The notes: a model not told the origin generated them from the letters alone. Shown: positions 17,787 through 27,421, counted from the first letter of the stretch. The stretch: DNA of 64,000 nt from Sporosalibacterium faouarense (GCF_016765695.1 NZ_JAETGO010000094.1:1-64000), one strand, 5' to 3'. A program made the numbers and translations.

Positions 17787-19133
17787 ATGGAGTTAAATAA
17801 TTATGAAGAAATTAGGAACATAATAGAAAGTGTTGAAAAGGATAGTATAGCTGAAGAACTAGGTGTTGAAAAAGGAGATATATTAGTTGATATAGATGGT
17901 CAAGAGGTAAAAGATGTAATCGACTATAAATTTTTTATGTCTGATGATTTTGTTACAGTTACCATTGAAAAATCAAATGGTGAGCTGTGGGAATTAGAAA
18001 TTGAAAAAGAATATCATGAGGATATTGGTATTGTTTTTACAAATCCTTTAATTGATAAGGCAAAAAGATGTCAGAATAAATGCATATTTTGTTTTATTGA
18101 TCAATTGCCAAAAAATATGAGACATACTTTATATTTTAAAGATGATGATTCAAGACTATCATTTCTTCAAGGTAATTTTATAACATTAACTAATATGAGT
18201 GATGATGAAATTGATAGAATAATTAGATATAGACTAAGTCCAATAAATATATCTGTACATACAACTGATCCAGAGCTTAGAGTAAAAATGATGAAGAATA
18301 AAAGGGCTGGTAGAATAATTGAAATACTAAGAAGGTTTAATGAAGTAGGAATAGAGATGAATTGTCAAATAGTCTTGGTGCCAGGAATAAATGATGGTGA
18401 GAATTTAAACAGGACATTAAGAGATTTGATAGAGCTATATCCAAATGTAGTAAGTGCTGCTGTTGTACCAATTGGAGTAACTAAATACAGAGAAGGTTTA
18501 TTTGAAGCGGAGACATATGATTATAATAAGTCTCTAGAGTTATTAGATCAGGTACATGAGTTTCAAAGAGATTCTTTAAGTGAAAAGAACACTAGGTTTA
18601 TTTTTGCAGCAGATGAGTTTTATGTTTTAGCAAATAAAGAAGTGCCTAATTATGAAGCATATGAAGGATTTCCTCAGCTAGAAAATGGTATAGGACTTAT
18701 GAGAAAATTCTTAATGGAAATAGAAGAGGTTCTAGACAATAATAAAGCATCATTAAAAAATAGAAAGAAATATGGTATTGCAACTGGTACATTAGCTAAT
18801 GATTTTATGAATGATATATCAAGTATGATTATGAATAAGTTTAATAAACTCGATTTAAAAGTAGTTCCAATAAAAAACACCTATTTTGGCGAAACTATTA
18901 CAGTATCAGGTTTAGTTACTGGCAATGATTTAATTAGGCAATTTAAAGAATGTGAAGACTTTGAAGAGCTAGATGGAATAATTATTCCAAGGGCAATGCT
19001 TAAAGCAAATGATGAAATTTTCCTAGATGATGTTACAGTTAGAGATGTAGAAGAAAAATTACAGAAAAAAGTACTTATTTCTGAAGTAGATGGAAAGTCC
19101 TTTATAGATATTTTTATCAAAGATAACAAATAA
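17787..19133 (+). CDS. DUF512 family radical SAM protein with PDZ-like N-terminus
   Basis: A 448-residue protein. Residues about 8-75 look like a PDZ-type domain (SIAEELGVEKGDILVDIDGQ). A radical SAM core follows with CQNKCIFCFIDQ, a Cys-x3-Cys-x2-Cys cluster that would hold a 4Fe-4S centre, and the C-terminal DUF512 region contains GIATGTLANDFM. The family is conserved next to der in many Clostridia; its reaction is not known. GAAGGGG precedes the ATG, and der follows after 25 bases. Confidence 0.88.
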   Translation: MELNNYEEIRNIIESVEKDSIAEELGVEKGDILVDIDGQEVKDVIDYKFFMSDDFVTVTIEKSNGELWELEIEKEYHEDIGIVFTNPLIDKAKRCQNKCIFCFIDQLPKNMRHTLYFKDDDSRLSFLQGNFITLTNMSDDEIDRIIRYRLSPINISVHTTDPELRVKMMKNKRAGRIIEILRRFNEVGIEMNCQIVLVPGINDGENLNRTLRDLIELYPNVVSAAVVPIGVTKYREGLFEAETYDYNKSLELLDQVHEFQRDSLSEKNTRFIFAADEFYVLANKEVPNYEAYEGFPQLENGIGLMRKFLMEIEEVLDNNKASLKNRKKYGIATGTLANDFMNDISSMIMNKFNKLDLKVVPIKNTYFGETITVSGLVTGNDLIRQFKECEDFEELDGIIIPRAMLKANDEIFLDDVTVRDVEEKLQKKVLISEVDGKSFIDIFIKDNK

Positions 19134-19158
19134 GACAAATGAATGAAGAGGTGATATT

Positions 19159-20478
19159 ATGGCAAGACCAGTAGTTGCGATTGTAGGAAGACCGAATGTT
19201 GGAAAGTCAACCTTATTTAATAAGTTAGCAGGAAGTAGGATTTCTATAGTTGAAGACAAACCAGGAGTGACCAGAGATAGGATATATGCAGAAGCGGAGT
19301 GGCTAAATAAATATTTTACCCTTATAGATACTGGAGGAATCGAGCCTGAGAGCAAGGATATAATCTTAAGCCAAATGAAAAGGCAGGCAGAGATAGCAAT
19401 TGAAACAGCAGATGTAATACTTTTTATGGTAGATGGTAAGGAAGGATTGGCATCGGCTGATAGAGAGGTTGCAGATATGCTTAGGAGATCCCATAAGAAT
19501 GTATTACTTATATGTAATAAAATTGATACACATAAGACTCCCGATGAAATATATGAATTTTATGAGTTAGGGTTAGGAGATCCAATTATTATCTCAGCAG
19601 GACAAATGCTGGGTCTAGGAGATATGCTAGATGAAGTAATTGAATTATTCCCTGAGGATAAGGATACAGAGTATGATGAAGATGTTATTAAGGTTGCTTT
19701 GATAGGAAAACCAAATGTTGGGAAATCTTCTCTTGTTAATAAAATACTAGGTGAAGATAGAGTTATAGTAAGTGATATCCCTGGAACAACAAGAGATGCG
19801 ATAGATACTCCCTTTACTAGAGGGGAAGATAAGTATGTCTTTATAGATACTGCAGGACTTAGAAAAAAGAAAAAGATTTATGAAGATGTAGAAAGGTATA
19901 GTGCAATAAGAACTTTAACAGCTATTGAAAGAGCAGATGTATGTATACTCATGATAGATGCTACTGAAGGTGTAACAGACCAAGATAAGAAGATAGCAGG
20001 ATTTGCCCATGAGAATGGAAAGGCTCTAATAATAGCAATAAATAAATGGGATATAGTTGAAAAGGATTCTAAAACTTATTTGAGATTTGAGCAAGATGTA
20101 CGTAATAATTTATCTTTTGCTTCATATGCTCCGATTGTAATGATTTCTGCTAAGACTGGCCAGAGATTAAATAATGTTTTTGATTTAATTAATAGAGTAT
20201 CAAATAATCACTCAATGAGAATTACTACGGGAGTATTAAATGATATAATTAGTGAAGCAATATTGATGAATCAACCACCGTCAGATAAAGGAAAGAGATT
20301 AAAAATATTCTATGGAACACAAGCAGGGGTTAAACCTCCAAAGTTTGTATTATTCATTAATGACAAAGAATTAATGCACTTTTCTTATCAAAGATATCTA
20401 GAAAATCAAATTAGACAATCCTTTGGTTTTGAAGGAACACCAATTCAATTTGAAATGAGGCAGAGGGGGGATAAATAA
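19159..20478 (+). CDS. der: Ribosome biogenesis GTPase Der (EngA)
   Basis: An essential tandem GTPase that acts in 50S subunit maturation. The 439 residues contain two G domains, each with a P-loop (GRPNVGKST near residue 9 and GKPNVGKSS near 183) and NKID/NKWD specificity motifs, then a C-terminal KH-like domain. AGAGGTGAT precedes the ATG. The last base of its TAA stop is the first base of the plsY ATG, so the two are translationally coupled. Confidence 0.97.
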   Translation: MARPVVAIVGRPNVGKSTLFNKLAGSRISIVEDKPGVTRDRIYAEAEWLNKYFTLIDTGGIEPESKDIILSQMKRQAEIAIETADVILFMVDGKEGLASADREVADMLRRSHKNVLLICNKIDTHKTPDEIYEFYELGLGDPIIISAGQMLGLGDMLDEVIELFPEDKDTEYDEDVIKVALIGKPNVGKSSLVNKILGEDRVIVSDIPGTTRDAIDTPFTRGEDKYVFIDTAGLRKKKKIYEDVERYSAIRTLTAIERADVCILMIDATEGVTDQDKKIAGFAHENGKALIIAINKWDIVEKDSKTYLRFEQDVRNNLSFASYAPIVMISAKTGQRLNNVFDLINRVSNNHSMRITTGVLNDIISEAILMNQPPSDKGKRLKIFYGTQAGVKPPKFVLFINDKELMHFSYQRYLENQIRQSFGFEGTPIQFEMRQRGDK

Positions 20479-21074
20479 TGCTAGATGTTATTATCATAAT
20501 TTTGATAGGTTATCTCTTAGGTAGCTTTGCATCTTCCTTTTTTCTTGGCAAAATGTTTAAGAAAATTGATATTAGAGAGCATGGTAGTGGAAATGCAGGT
20601 GCTACCAATGCTTTAAGAGTATTTGGAGCTAAGTTAGCAGCCATTACATTTATACTAGATATTTTAAAAGGAGTAGTTGCTGTAATAATCGGCAGATATA
20701 TTCTAGGGGAATCTGGGGCATTAATAGCAGGTGTAAGTGCTGTAATAGGACATAACTGGCCTGTTTTCTTGGGCTTTAAAGGTGGAAAAGGAGTAGCTAC
20801 TACAATTGCTATAGTTATGGCAATTGAGCCAATAATTGCAATCATAAGTGTTTTAATAGGACTAATAGTTATAATAAGATCTAAATATGTGTCTCTTGGT
20901 TCAATTACTGGTATGGCAGTTTTACCTATAGTTAGTTTAATAATCATAAGACCCTTTGATATTAAGTTTTTCGTATTTGCTTTAGTTTTAGGCTTAATGT
21001 CTATTTATAGACATAGAAGTAATATTAAGCGTCTTTTAAAAGGAAATGAATCTAAGATTGGTCAAAAGGCTTAG
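20478..21074 (+). CDS. plsY: Acyl-phosphate:glycerol-3-phosphate acyltransferase PlsY
   Basis: This membrane enzyme transfers the acyl group from acyl-phosphate to glycerol-3-phosphate, the first step of phosphatidate synthesis. The 198 residues form about five transmembrane segments. The conserved loops are GSGNAGATNALR, GHNWPVFLGFKGGKGVAT and the C-terminal YRHRSNIKR. GpsA, encoded 27 bases downstream, makes its glycerol-3-phosphate substrate, so the pair forms a short lipid-synthesis unit. Confidence 0.95.
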   Translation: MLDVIIIILIGYLLGSFASSFFLGKMFKKIDIREHGSGNAGATNALRVFGAKLAAITFILDILKGVVAVIIGRYILGESGALIAGVSAVIGHNWPVFLGFKGGKGVATTIAIVMAIEPIIAIISVLIGLIVIIRSKYVSLGSITGMAVLPIVSLIIIRPFDIKFFVFALVLGLMSIYRHRSNIKRLLKGNESKIGQKA

Positions 21075-21101
21075 AAAATAATTTTATTTTGAGGTGAGGT
21101 T

Positions 21102-22130
21102 ATGAAAAATAGAATTGGAATAATAGGTGGAGGTAGCTGGGGGACAGCTATTGCTATTCTTCTTGGAAAAAAAGGGTATGAAGTAGATATGTGGTTGAGA
21201 AATGAATCTCAATGTCAAGAAGTCAACAAATCAAGAGAAAATTTAAAATACTTACCAGGAGTTATTATTCCTAGTAATGTGAATATAACAACGGATATAG
21301 AAAAATCGTCAAGCAATAAGGATATTATAGTTTTAGCTGTTCCAACCCATGGAGTTAGGGGTACACTTAAAAGTATAAAAGAATTTATTAATGGTGACGA
21401 GATAATTGTAAATCTAGCTAAGGGAATTGAAAATGGGACTCTAAACAGGGTTTCACAGATAGTTGAGGAAGAAATTCCAGATATAAGATATACGGTATTA
21501 TCTGGACCATCCCATGCTGAAGAGGTAGCAAAGGACATACCTACAGCTATTGTAGCAGCGTCTAAATGTAAAGAGACAGCAGAGCGTGTTCAAGATGTAT
21601 TTATGTCACCAAAATTCAGAGTATATACTAGCCCTGATGTGGTGGGAGTGGAATTAGGAGGCTCTCTTAAGAATGTTATTGCATTAGGAGCTGGAATATC
21701 CGATGGACTTGGCTATGGAGATAATACTAAAGCTGCTTTAATCAACAGAGGAATATTTGAGATAGCTCGTTTAGGAGAAAAAATGGGTGCAGACCAAATG
21801 AGTTTTGCAGGTTTATCAGGTATTGGAGATTTAATAGTTACTTGTACTAGTATGCATAGTAGAAATAGAAGAGCTGGAATAAAGATCGGAGAAGGAATGA
21901 GTATGGAAGAGGCTGTTGAGGCTGTTGGAATGGTAGTTGAGGGTATAAAAACTACTAAATCAGCTTATGAGCTTGCACAGAAGATGGGTGTAAAAATGCC
22001 TATAACTGAAGAGATATATGGAGTTTTATATAATGGCAAAGAGGTTAAAAATTCAGTAATCAATCTTATGCTTAGAGATAAAACCCATGAAATACAAGAT
22101 ATTGTACATAAAGAGGATAATGATTGGTAG
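21102..22130 (+). CDS. gpsA: Glycerol-3-phosphate dehydrogenase (NAD(P)+)
   Basis: Reduces dihydroxyacetone phosphate to sn-glycerol-3-phosphate for phospholipid synthesis. The 342 residues start with the Rossmann motif GIIGGGSWGTA. The catalytic-lysine region ELGGSLKNVIALGAGISDG and the typical GLSGIGDLIVTCTS are present. GAGGTGAGG precedes the ATG. It is followed by an intrinsic terminator, which separates it from spoIVA. Confidence 0.96.
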   Translation: MKNRIGIIGGGSWGTAIAILLGKKGYEVDMWLRNESQCQEVNKSRENLKYLPGVIIPSNVNITTDIEKSSSNKDIIVLAVPTHGVRGTLKSIKEFINGDEIIVNLAKGIENGTLNRVSQIVEEEIPDIRYTVLSGPSHAEEVAKDIPTAIVAASKCKETAERVQDVFMSPKFRVYTSPDVVGVELGGSLKNVIALGAGISDGLGYGDNTKAALINRGIFEIARLGEKMGADQMSFAGLSGIGDLIVTCTSMHSRNRRAGIKIGEGMSMEEAVEAVGMVVEGIKTTKSAYELAQKMGVKMPITEEIYGVLYNGKEVKNSVINLMLRDKTHEIQDIVHKEDNDW

Positions 22131-22160
22131 GGCATACGAATATGTATGTCCTTTTTTTAT
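22130..22160 (+). terminator. Intrinsic terminator of gpsA
   Basis: Stem GGGCATAC/GTATGTCC (22130-22137, 22144-22151, one G-U pair) followed by TTTTTTTATT. The first arm begins at the last base of the gpsA stop codon. Confidence 0.8.
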
Positions 22161-22177
22161 TCTTTTCCTTTGGCATG

Positions 22178-22205
22178 TCATAATCTGTATATCCACTCAT
22201 ATATA
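22178..22205 (+). promoter_or_regulatory. Possible sigma-E promoter of spoIVA
   Basis: TCATAAT (22178-22184), then 13 bases, then CATATATA (22198-22205). These resemble the -35 (TCATATT) and -10 (CATACAnT) elements of mother-cell sigma-E, which is known to drive spoIVA. The -10 is imperfect and the AT-rich context weakens the call. Confidence 0.4.
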
Positions 22206-22285
22206 TATATTGATAAGTATAAAGCCCTCAGTGTCTTAAAATTTGTACTTTAATTATCCAATATTATATAAAGGAGGGAATTCTT

Positions 22286-23764
22286 GTGGATAATTTTAAT
22301 ATATACAGTGACATAGCTGAAAGGACAGATGGAGATATCTATGTCGGTGTAGTTGGTCCTGTGAGAACAGGAAAATCAACCTTTATCAAAAGATTTATGG
22401 AATTACTAGTATTACCAAACATTGATAACAAATATAAGAAAGAAAGAGCAAATGATGAGCTGCCATTAAGTGGTTCAGGAAAAACTATTATGACTACAGA
22501 GCCTAAATTTGTACCGAATGAAGCAATAGATCTAACAATAAAAGATAATATATCCTTTAAGGTTAGGATGGTGGATTGTGTAGGCTATCTAGTAAATGGT
22601 GCATTGGGATATGAAGAGGATAGTATGCCTAGGATGGTAAGCACACCATGGTATGAAAAAGAAATACCCTTTGAGGAAGCCGCAGAAATTGGAACTAAGA
22701 AGGTAATTAATGACCACTCCACAATAGGCGTAGTCGTTACTACTGATGGCTCAATAACAGATATTGATAGATCAAGCTACATAAAGGCTGAGGAAAGAGT
22801 GATTAAAGAGCTTAGGGAGTTAGAAAAACCATTTGTTGTTTTACTAAATTCTAAACATCCAGAGCTAGACAGTACAATAGCTCTTAAAGAGAGCTTAGAA
22901 GAAAAGTATGAAGTACCAGTTGTTGGTGTAGATTGTATGAATATGAATTTAGGGGATATTGATAATATACTAGAAAAAGTTCTTTTAGAATTCCCTGTAA
23001 AGGAGATAAATATCAATTTACCTGGTTGGGTAGAGGGATTATCTAGAACTCATTCGATAAGATCTAGTATTTTAGACGTTGTAAAAGAATCTGTTAGTAA
23101 TGTACACAGACTCAGCGAGCTTAATAATGGCATATCTAAATTTAAAGATTTGGATATTGTAAACAATGTTAATATCGAGAGCATTAAACTAGGTGAGGGA
23201 ATAACTAATGTTAATGTAGATGTAGATAGCAATCTATTCTATGATGTTTTAGGAGAGTTGTCTGGATATAAGATAGAAGGAGACTATCAGATATTAGCAT
23301 TAGTTACTAAGTTAGCACAGGCTAAGCAAGAGTACGATAAGGTTGAGAGGGCATTAACAGATGTAAGAGATAGAGGATATGGATTAGTCCATCCACGACT
23401 CGAAGATTTAGAACTAGCAGAGCCAGAAATATATAAACAAGGAAATAGATTTGGAGTAAAATTAAGAGCAAAAGCTCCCAGTGTTCATTTGATTAGAGCA
23501 GATATAACTACTGAAGTATCGCCACTAATTGGAACAGAAAAACAAAGCGAGGAACTAGCAAAATATTTCTTAGATCAATTTGAAAGCGATCCATCAAAAA
23601 TATGGGAATCAAACATGTTTGGAAAGTCATTACATGACCTTGTTAGTGAGCAATTACAAAGTAAGTTAAACACTATGCCAGAGGAAGCGCAAGGAAAGAT
23701 GCAAAGAATGCTACAAAAAATAGTAAATGAAGGCAGTGGAGGGCTAATCTGTATTATTATATAA
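22286..23764 (+). CDS. spoIVA: Stage IV sporulation protein A
   Basis: A mother-cell ATPase that polymerises on the forespore membrane as the base of the spore coat. At 492 residues it has the standard length. The N-terminal P-loop reads GPVRTGKST at residues 24-32, followed by a middle domain and the conserved C-terminal tail GGLICIII. The start is a GTG with AAGGAGGG upstream. It stands alone between two terminators. Its presence is strong evidence for an endospore former. Confidence 0.97.
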   Translation: MDNFNIYSDIAERTDGDIYVGVVGPVRTGKSTFIKRFMELLVLPNIDNKYKKERANDELPLSGSGKTIMTTEPKFVPNEAIDLTIKDNISFKVRMVDCVGYLVNGALGYEEDSMPRMVSTPWYEKEIPFEEAAEIGTKKVINDHSTIGVVVTTDGSITDIDRSSYIKAEERVIKELRELEKPFVVLLNSKHPELDSTIALKESLEEKYEVPVVGVDCMNMNLGDIDNILEKVLLEFPVKEININLPGWVEGLSRTHSIRSSILDVVKESVSNVHRLSELNNGISKFKDLDIVNNVNIESIKLGEGITNVNVDVDSNLFYDVLGELSGYKIEGDYQILALVTKLAQAKQEYDKVERALTDVRDRGYGLVHPRLEDLELAEPEIYKQGNRFGVKLRAKAPSVHLIRADITTEVSPLIGTEKQSEELAKYFLDQFESDPSKIWESNMFGKSLHDLVSEQLQSKLNTMPEEAQGKMQRMLQKIVNEGSGGLICIII

Positions 23765-23765
23765 A

Positions 23766-23795
23766 GGGGAAGGGAATCTTCCTTCCCCCATTAAA
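23766..23795 (+). terminator. Hairpin after spoIVA
   Basis: Stem GGGGAAGG/CCTTCCCC (23766-23773, 23781-23788). It lacks a plus-strand T run, so it is a weak or factor-assisted terminator. Confidence 0.5.
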
Positions 23796-23798
23796 AAA

Positions 23799-23821
23799 AC
23801 CACCAATATTTATTGGTGGTT
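23799..23821 (-). terminator. Terminator of the minus-strand tRNA-Pro
   Basis: Perfect stem ACCACCAATA/TATTGGTGGT (23799-23808, 23811-23820). On the minus strand it is followed by a run of seven T. Confidence 0.85.
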
Positions 23822-23827
23822 ACATTT

Positions 23828-23904
23828 TGGTCGGGATGACTGGACTTGAACCAGCGACCCCAAGTCCCCCAGACTTGTGCGCTACCATGCTGCGCCACAT
23901 CCCG
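23828..23904 (-). tRNA. tRNA-Pro (anticodon GGG)
   Basis: A full cloverleaf can be drawn on the minus strand. The acceptor arms are CGGGATG (from 23904) and CATCCCG, the D-loop region reads GCGCAGCATGGTAGCGC, the anticodon arm CAAGT/ACTTG encloses the loop CTGGGGG, and the T-loop contains GGTTCAAGTCC. The anticodon is GGG (codons CCC/CCU). The CCA end is encoded (23830-23828). It is a single tRNA with its own promoter and terminator. Confidence 0.96.
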
Positions 23905-23916
23905 ACAGTAATAATC

Positions 23917-23945
23917 ATTATATAGAAAATATATAGTTTTGTAAA
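23917..23945 (-). promoter_or_regulatory. Sigma-A promoter of tRNA-Pro
   Basis: On the minus strand: TTTACA (23945-23940), a 17-base spacer, then a perfect TATAAT (23922-23917), 13 bases before the tRNA 5' end. Confidence 0.85.
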
Positions 23946-24054
23946 GGCTTTTTCATACTAATTATTCACAATTTTTATTATTAATAAATATATTAAATTG
24001 ATATCAAGGCTATGCAAAGATTCTAAAAATATGTTTAAAAAGACATAGTTTATA

Positions 24055-24063
24055 TGTTATACT
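24055..24063 (+). promoter_or_regulatory. Extended -10 promoter for the 124-residue protein gene
   Basis: TGT followed by TATACT forms an extended -10 element; no good -35 is visible. It ends 35 bases before the ATG at 24098. Confidence 0.45.
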
Positions 24064-24097
24064 AAAATCCAAGCAATAAATTAAAGGTTGTGATAAC

Positions 24098-24472
24098 ATG
24101 CTGTTAAACTTAAAGCCAATTCTATATATGTTTTTAATAGTTAGTGTGATTGGATATATTTTTGTAGTTGTTAAAGAAAAAATACATTTGAAAAATAATA
24201 CAATTATTATAGATAAAAAAGCAGTTACTCAAGAATACTTGGATGAAGCTGATATTAAAATATTTGCCCTTGGAGGAAAACAAGTAAAGTCTGGAGATGA
24301 GGTTAAGGTAGTCTTACATGGGAATATTAAGGTTGCAGGTATAGTTATAGGTGCAAAGAAAAAGGAAGATTCTATACTGCTAGTAACCCATAAAGACAAA
24401 ATTAAAAGACTTAAGGTAAAAAAGATAAAGAAATTCAAAGTAATAAATAGATATGGAAAATTTTTCAGATAA
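24098..24472 (+). CDS. Hypothetical membrane-anchored protein
   Basis: Not recognised. A 124-residue, very basic protein with one N-terminal transmembrane helix (about 7-26) and a soluble domain (about 40-124) of alternating beta-prone and Lys-rich stretches. The segment VKSGDEVKVVLHGNIKVAGIVIG looks like a small beta-barrel, and the tail is strongly positive (KIKRLKVKKIKKFK), so nucleic-acid or membrane-surface contact is conceivable. It is monocistronic with its own promoter and a strong terminator. The ribosome site AAAGGTTGTG is modest. Confidence 0.7.
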   Translation: MLLNLKPILYMFLIVSVIGYIFVVVKEKIHLKNNTIIIDKKAVTQEYLDEADIKIFALGGKQVKSGDEVKVVLHGNIKVAGIVIGAKKKEDSILLVTHKDKIKRLKVKKIKKFKVINRYGKFFR

Positions 24473-24505
24473 GATAACTCATTCTAGTTATTTTATCTGT
24501 TTTTA
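24466..24505 (+). terminator. Intrinsic terminator
   Basis: A 14-bp stem (24466-24479, 24486-24499; one G-U) followed by TTTTTAATT. The stem begins in the last codons of the preceding gene. Confidence 0.88.
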
Positions 24506-24655
24506 ATTATAGGGTATTTGTTTATTATTACCAAATTATTGTGTTGAGGATATCTTAAATATAAGAAGGAAAAATGGAATGTTTGAAGAATTATTATATA
24601 GTAGAAATATTTTGTTATATACTAAGAGTAGAGATTAGGTAATGGTGGTGCTACA

Positions 24656-25960
24656 ATGGCAATTGAAAACAAACGAAAAAAGAAGTTTGGTAAGAAAAAG
24701 GCCAAGATCTTTTTAGTTATTATAATCATGGTATATTTAGTTTTTAGAATAATACCGACTTTACATGCATCGAAGTTAGAAACCTATACAGCAACTAAAG
24801 GTGAAATTGAGATTGTTAAAGAATTTGATGGAATAGTTTTTAAGAATGAAACGGTATATAAAGCTACTGCAAATGGGCAAATAACCTTTTTTGCAAATGA
24901 AGGTGACCGAATTGGGGTGAATCATAAGATTGCAGAAATATCTTTAAATGATGATTTAGAACAAAAGAAGGAAGAGTTAAAAGAAATAGAGACTGAAATT
25001 GAAAACCTTCAAGACAATAATATATCCAAAAATATATTTGAAGAAGATATTAATAAGAATCAGGAATACATAGATAGCTTGATTATTGAAATTCAAAAAA
25101 GTATATTAAAGGAAGACTATAAGCGGGTTTCAGAAATTCGAAAAATTCTTGATGAAAGATTAGACAAGCAAAGTACAATGACAGGAGAGAACACTTACAA
25201 TGCTGCAAGTATTGATTTACTTGAACAGAGAAGGGAAAAACTATTGGAAGAGATCAGTACTTCTAATATAGAATATATTTCTGAAAAATCTGGTGTTATT
25301 AGTTATGACATTGATAACTTAGAAATGGTTTATGTGCCACAGAAATTAGGCGAATTGTATCCTAAGAATTTTAATAAAATTGACAAGGATGTAATGAAGC
25401 AATTTTCTGGTAAAAAGGTTAACTCTGGAGAGCAGATTTATAAAATCATTGATAATTATGAATGGTTTTTAGCTATTAAGATAATCGATGAAGAAGTTAT
25501 TGACTCATTAGATGAGGAAAATCATGTATATATCAGATTAGATGATTCTGGTGAAGAGCTAAAAGCTAAAATATATAAAATTAACAAGGAAAATAGTCAG
25601 GCCGTATTAATATTATCTCTAAATAAAAAGCTTTATGATTTCTACCAAATGAGATATACTCCAGTTCAAATTATTTTAAATAGGTATGAGGGACTAAAAA
25701 TACCATCTAAATCAATTGTTGAGAAATATGGGATTAAAGGGGTATATATTAAAGGGGCAGGAGGTATAACAAAATTTAGAGGAATTAATGTTTTGGGCTC
25801 AGATAAGGATTATACTATTGTAGAAGAGAGAGAAGGCTATAATAATTCTATTATTAAAACGACTAATAATGGAGAGACTGTGAATATAGTAGCTTTAGCT
25901 ATCTATGATGAAATAATCGTTAATGGTGGCAAAGTCAAGGAAGGGGAAATAATTAACTAG
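24656..25960 (+). CDS. HlyD-like membrane-anchored protein
   Basis: A 434-residue protein with a basic N-terminus and one transmembrane helix (about 20-38). An extracytoplasmic part follows with a biotinyl/lipoyl-like hairpin (about 60-95), a coiled coil (about 95-185) and a C-terminal beta domain, the layout of HlyD/RND periplasmic adaptors. No matching ABC or RND transporter lies nearby. The same kind of gene sits just upstream of yggS-sepF in other Clostridia, so a role in envelope or division is more likely than classical export; this is inference. It is the first gene of the division cluster. Confidence 0.75.
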   Translation: MAIENKRKKKFGKKKAKIFLVIIIMVYLVFRIIPTLHASKLETYTATKGEIEIVKEFDGIVFKNETVYKATANGQITFFANEGDRIGVNHKIAEISLNDDLEQKKEELKEIETEIENLQDNNISKNIFEEDINKNQEYIDSLIIEIQKSILKEDYKRVSEIRKILDERLDKQSTMTGENTYNAASIDLLEQRREKLLEEISTSNIEYISEKSGVISYDIDNLEMVYVPQKLGELYPKNFNKIDKDVMKQFSGKKVNSGEQIYKIIDNYEWFLAIKIIDEEVIDSLDEENHVYIRLDDSGEELKAKIYKINKENSQAVLILSLNKKLYDFYQMRYTPVQIILNRYEGLKIPSKSIVEKYGIKGVYIKGAGGITKFRGINVLGSDKDYTIVEEREGYNNSIIKTTNNGETVNIVALAIYDEIIVNGGKVKEGEIIN

Positions 25961-25975
25961 TAATGAGGAGTGAAG

Positions 25976-26668
25976 ATGTTGCATATACAAAAGAATTTAC
26001 AAGAGATTAAAAGAAACATTAAAGAGGCTGCAAATAAATCAGGAAGAGATGAAAAGGATATAACTTTAATTGCAGTAACTAAAACTGTTGATGAGGATAT
26101 TATTAATGAAGCTTTAGAGTTAGAGATTCAGGACATTGGAGAAAATAAAGTGCAGGAAATACAGAGGAAATATGATAATATTAAAGAAGGAATTAAGTGG
26201 CATATGATAGGACATCTCCAGAGTAACAAAGTAAAATATATTATTGATAAGGTTAGCTTAATTCATTCTTTAGATAGAATTTCTTTAGCTAAGGAGATTC
26301 AAAAGAGGGCAAAACAAAATAATATAACTATGGATTGTTTGGTTCAAGTTAATATTTCAGAAGAAGAATCTAAATTTGGACTGAAGAAGGAAAAAGTCAT
26401 TACTTTTATTGAATCAGTTTTAAAGTATGAAAACATAAAGATTAAAGGACTAATGACTATGGCTCCTTATATGGAAGATTCAGAAAAAACAAGATGTGTT
26501 TTTAGAGAGTTAAAGAAATTATCTCAGGAAATTGAAGAAAGAGCTTTTCCAGGTGTGGAAATGAAATTCCTATCTATGGGTATGACGAATGATTATATGG
26601 TGGCTATAGAAGAAGGTTCAAATATGGTAAGGATAGGTACTGGTATCTTTGGTAAAAGAAACTATTAG
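25976..26668 (+). CDS. YggS-family PLP homeostasis protein
   Basis: A 230-residue alanine-racemase-fold protein that binds pyridoxal phosphate without known enzymatic activity and balances PLP and amino-acid pools. The PLP lysine lies in LIAVTKTV; GENKVQEIQ, WHMIGHLQSNK and the C-terminal MGMTNDY and VRIGTGIFGKR are family hallmarks. The ATG at 25976 is preferred to the GTG at 25970, which overlaps the ribosome site GAGGAG. It is usually found beside sepF, as here. Confidence 0.93.
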   Translation: MLHIQKNLQEIKRNIKEAANKSGRDEKDITLIAVTKTVDEDIINEALELEIQDIGENKVQEIQRKYDNIKEGIKWHMIGHLQSNKVKYIIDKVSLIHSLDRISLAKEIQKRAKQNNITMDCLVQVNISEEESKFGLKKEKVITFIESVLKYENIKIKGLMTMAPYMEDSEKTRCVFRELKKLSQEIEERAFPGVEMKFLSMGMTNDYMVAIEEGSNMVRIGTGIFGKRNY

Positions 26669-26679
26669 GGGGTTATACA

Positions 26680-27132
26680 ATGGGAAAGAATGCTAATAAA
26701 ATACTTGATAAGTTTAAGTATCTAATAGGGTTGGATGACTTAGAAGAGGATTATTATGAAGAAGAGGAAGAAAGTACAGAAATAGAAGATATTACTCCCA
26801 AGAAGTATAATAGGAATAATAAGATAGTTAATATCCATACAAATAGTAATGTGAAGCTATCGGTACACGAACCTAAAAGATTTGAAGATGTTATCAAAAT
26901 TATTGATGATATCAAGGCTAGAAAGCCTGTAGTTATAAATCTAACGAAACTAGAAAGTGAATTAAAAAGAAGAGTATTTGACTTCTTAAATGGGGGACTT
27001 TATTCTCTGGAAGGAAATATTCAAAAGGTCACGAAGGATATTTTTATTCTTGCACCGAAAAGTGTTGAGATAGATGGTAATAATATTAGAGAAGAACTTA
27101 AGAATAAAGGTATTTTTCCATGGCAAAAATAA
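26680..27132 (+). CDS. sepF: Cell division protein SepF
   Basis: A 150-residue protein that tethers FtsZ filaments to the membrane and shapes the septum. It has an N-terminal amphipathic region (NKILDKFKYLIGL), an acidic linker and the C-terminal SepF core (about 65-148; VHEPKRFEDVIKIIDDI, KPVVINL and the FLNGGLYSLEG loop). TAGGGGGTT precedes the ATG. It is 11 bases after yggS, within the conserved sepF-yggT-ylmH-divIVA order. Confidence 0.95.
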   Translation: MGKNANKILDKFKYLIGLDDLEEDYYEEEEESTEIEDITPKKYNRNNKIVNIHTNSNVKLSVHEPKRFEDVIKIIDDIKARKPVVINLTKLESELKRRVFDFLNGGLYSLEGNIQKVTKDIFILAPKSVEIDGNNIREELKNKGIFPWQK

Positions 27133-27148
27133 AAATGAGGTGAAATGA

Positions 27149-27421
27149 ATGTGGGTATTGTATGAATCAATTAATCGTTTTGTATATTTAATACAGATTT
27201 TAATATTAGTTAGGATTGCATTATCTTTTATAATAAGAGATATGTCAAATCCACTTTTTAGAGTAATTTACCAAATAACAGAACCTATACTAGCTCCCTT
27301 TAGGAATCTTATTGCAAGGTTAGGAATAAACACAGGAATGTTTGATTTTTCTCCTATTTTGGCTATGTTTGCAGTTCAAATAATAGCGGGTATAATAACT
27401 AACTTACTAAGGTTAATGTAA
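27149..27421 (+). CDS. YggT-family membrane protein
   Basis: A 90-residue membrane protein with two hydrophobic segments (about 8-28 and 65-88) and the family signature YQITEPILAPFRNLI. It is linked to osmotic-stress tolerance and cell division in other bacteria, with no defined biochemistry. The next gene's ATG starts immediately after its stop codon, so translation is coupled. Confidence 0.9.
   Translation: MWVLYESINRFVYLIQILILVRIALSFIIRDMSNPLFRVIYQITEPILAPFRNLIARLGINTGMFDFSPILAMFAVQIIAGIITNLLRLM

Noticed and set aside
20510-20947. 145-codon minus-strand frame opposite plsY
   Set aside because: Mirror of a membrane-protein gene; such antisense frames are common in AT-rich coding DNA and this one has no start signal.
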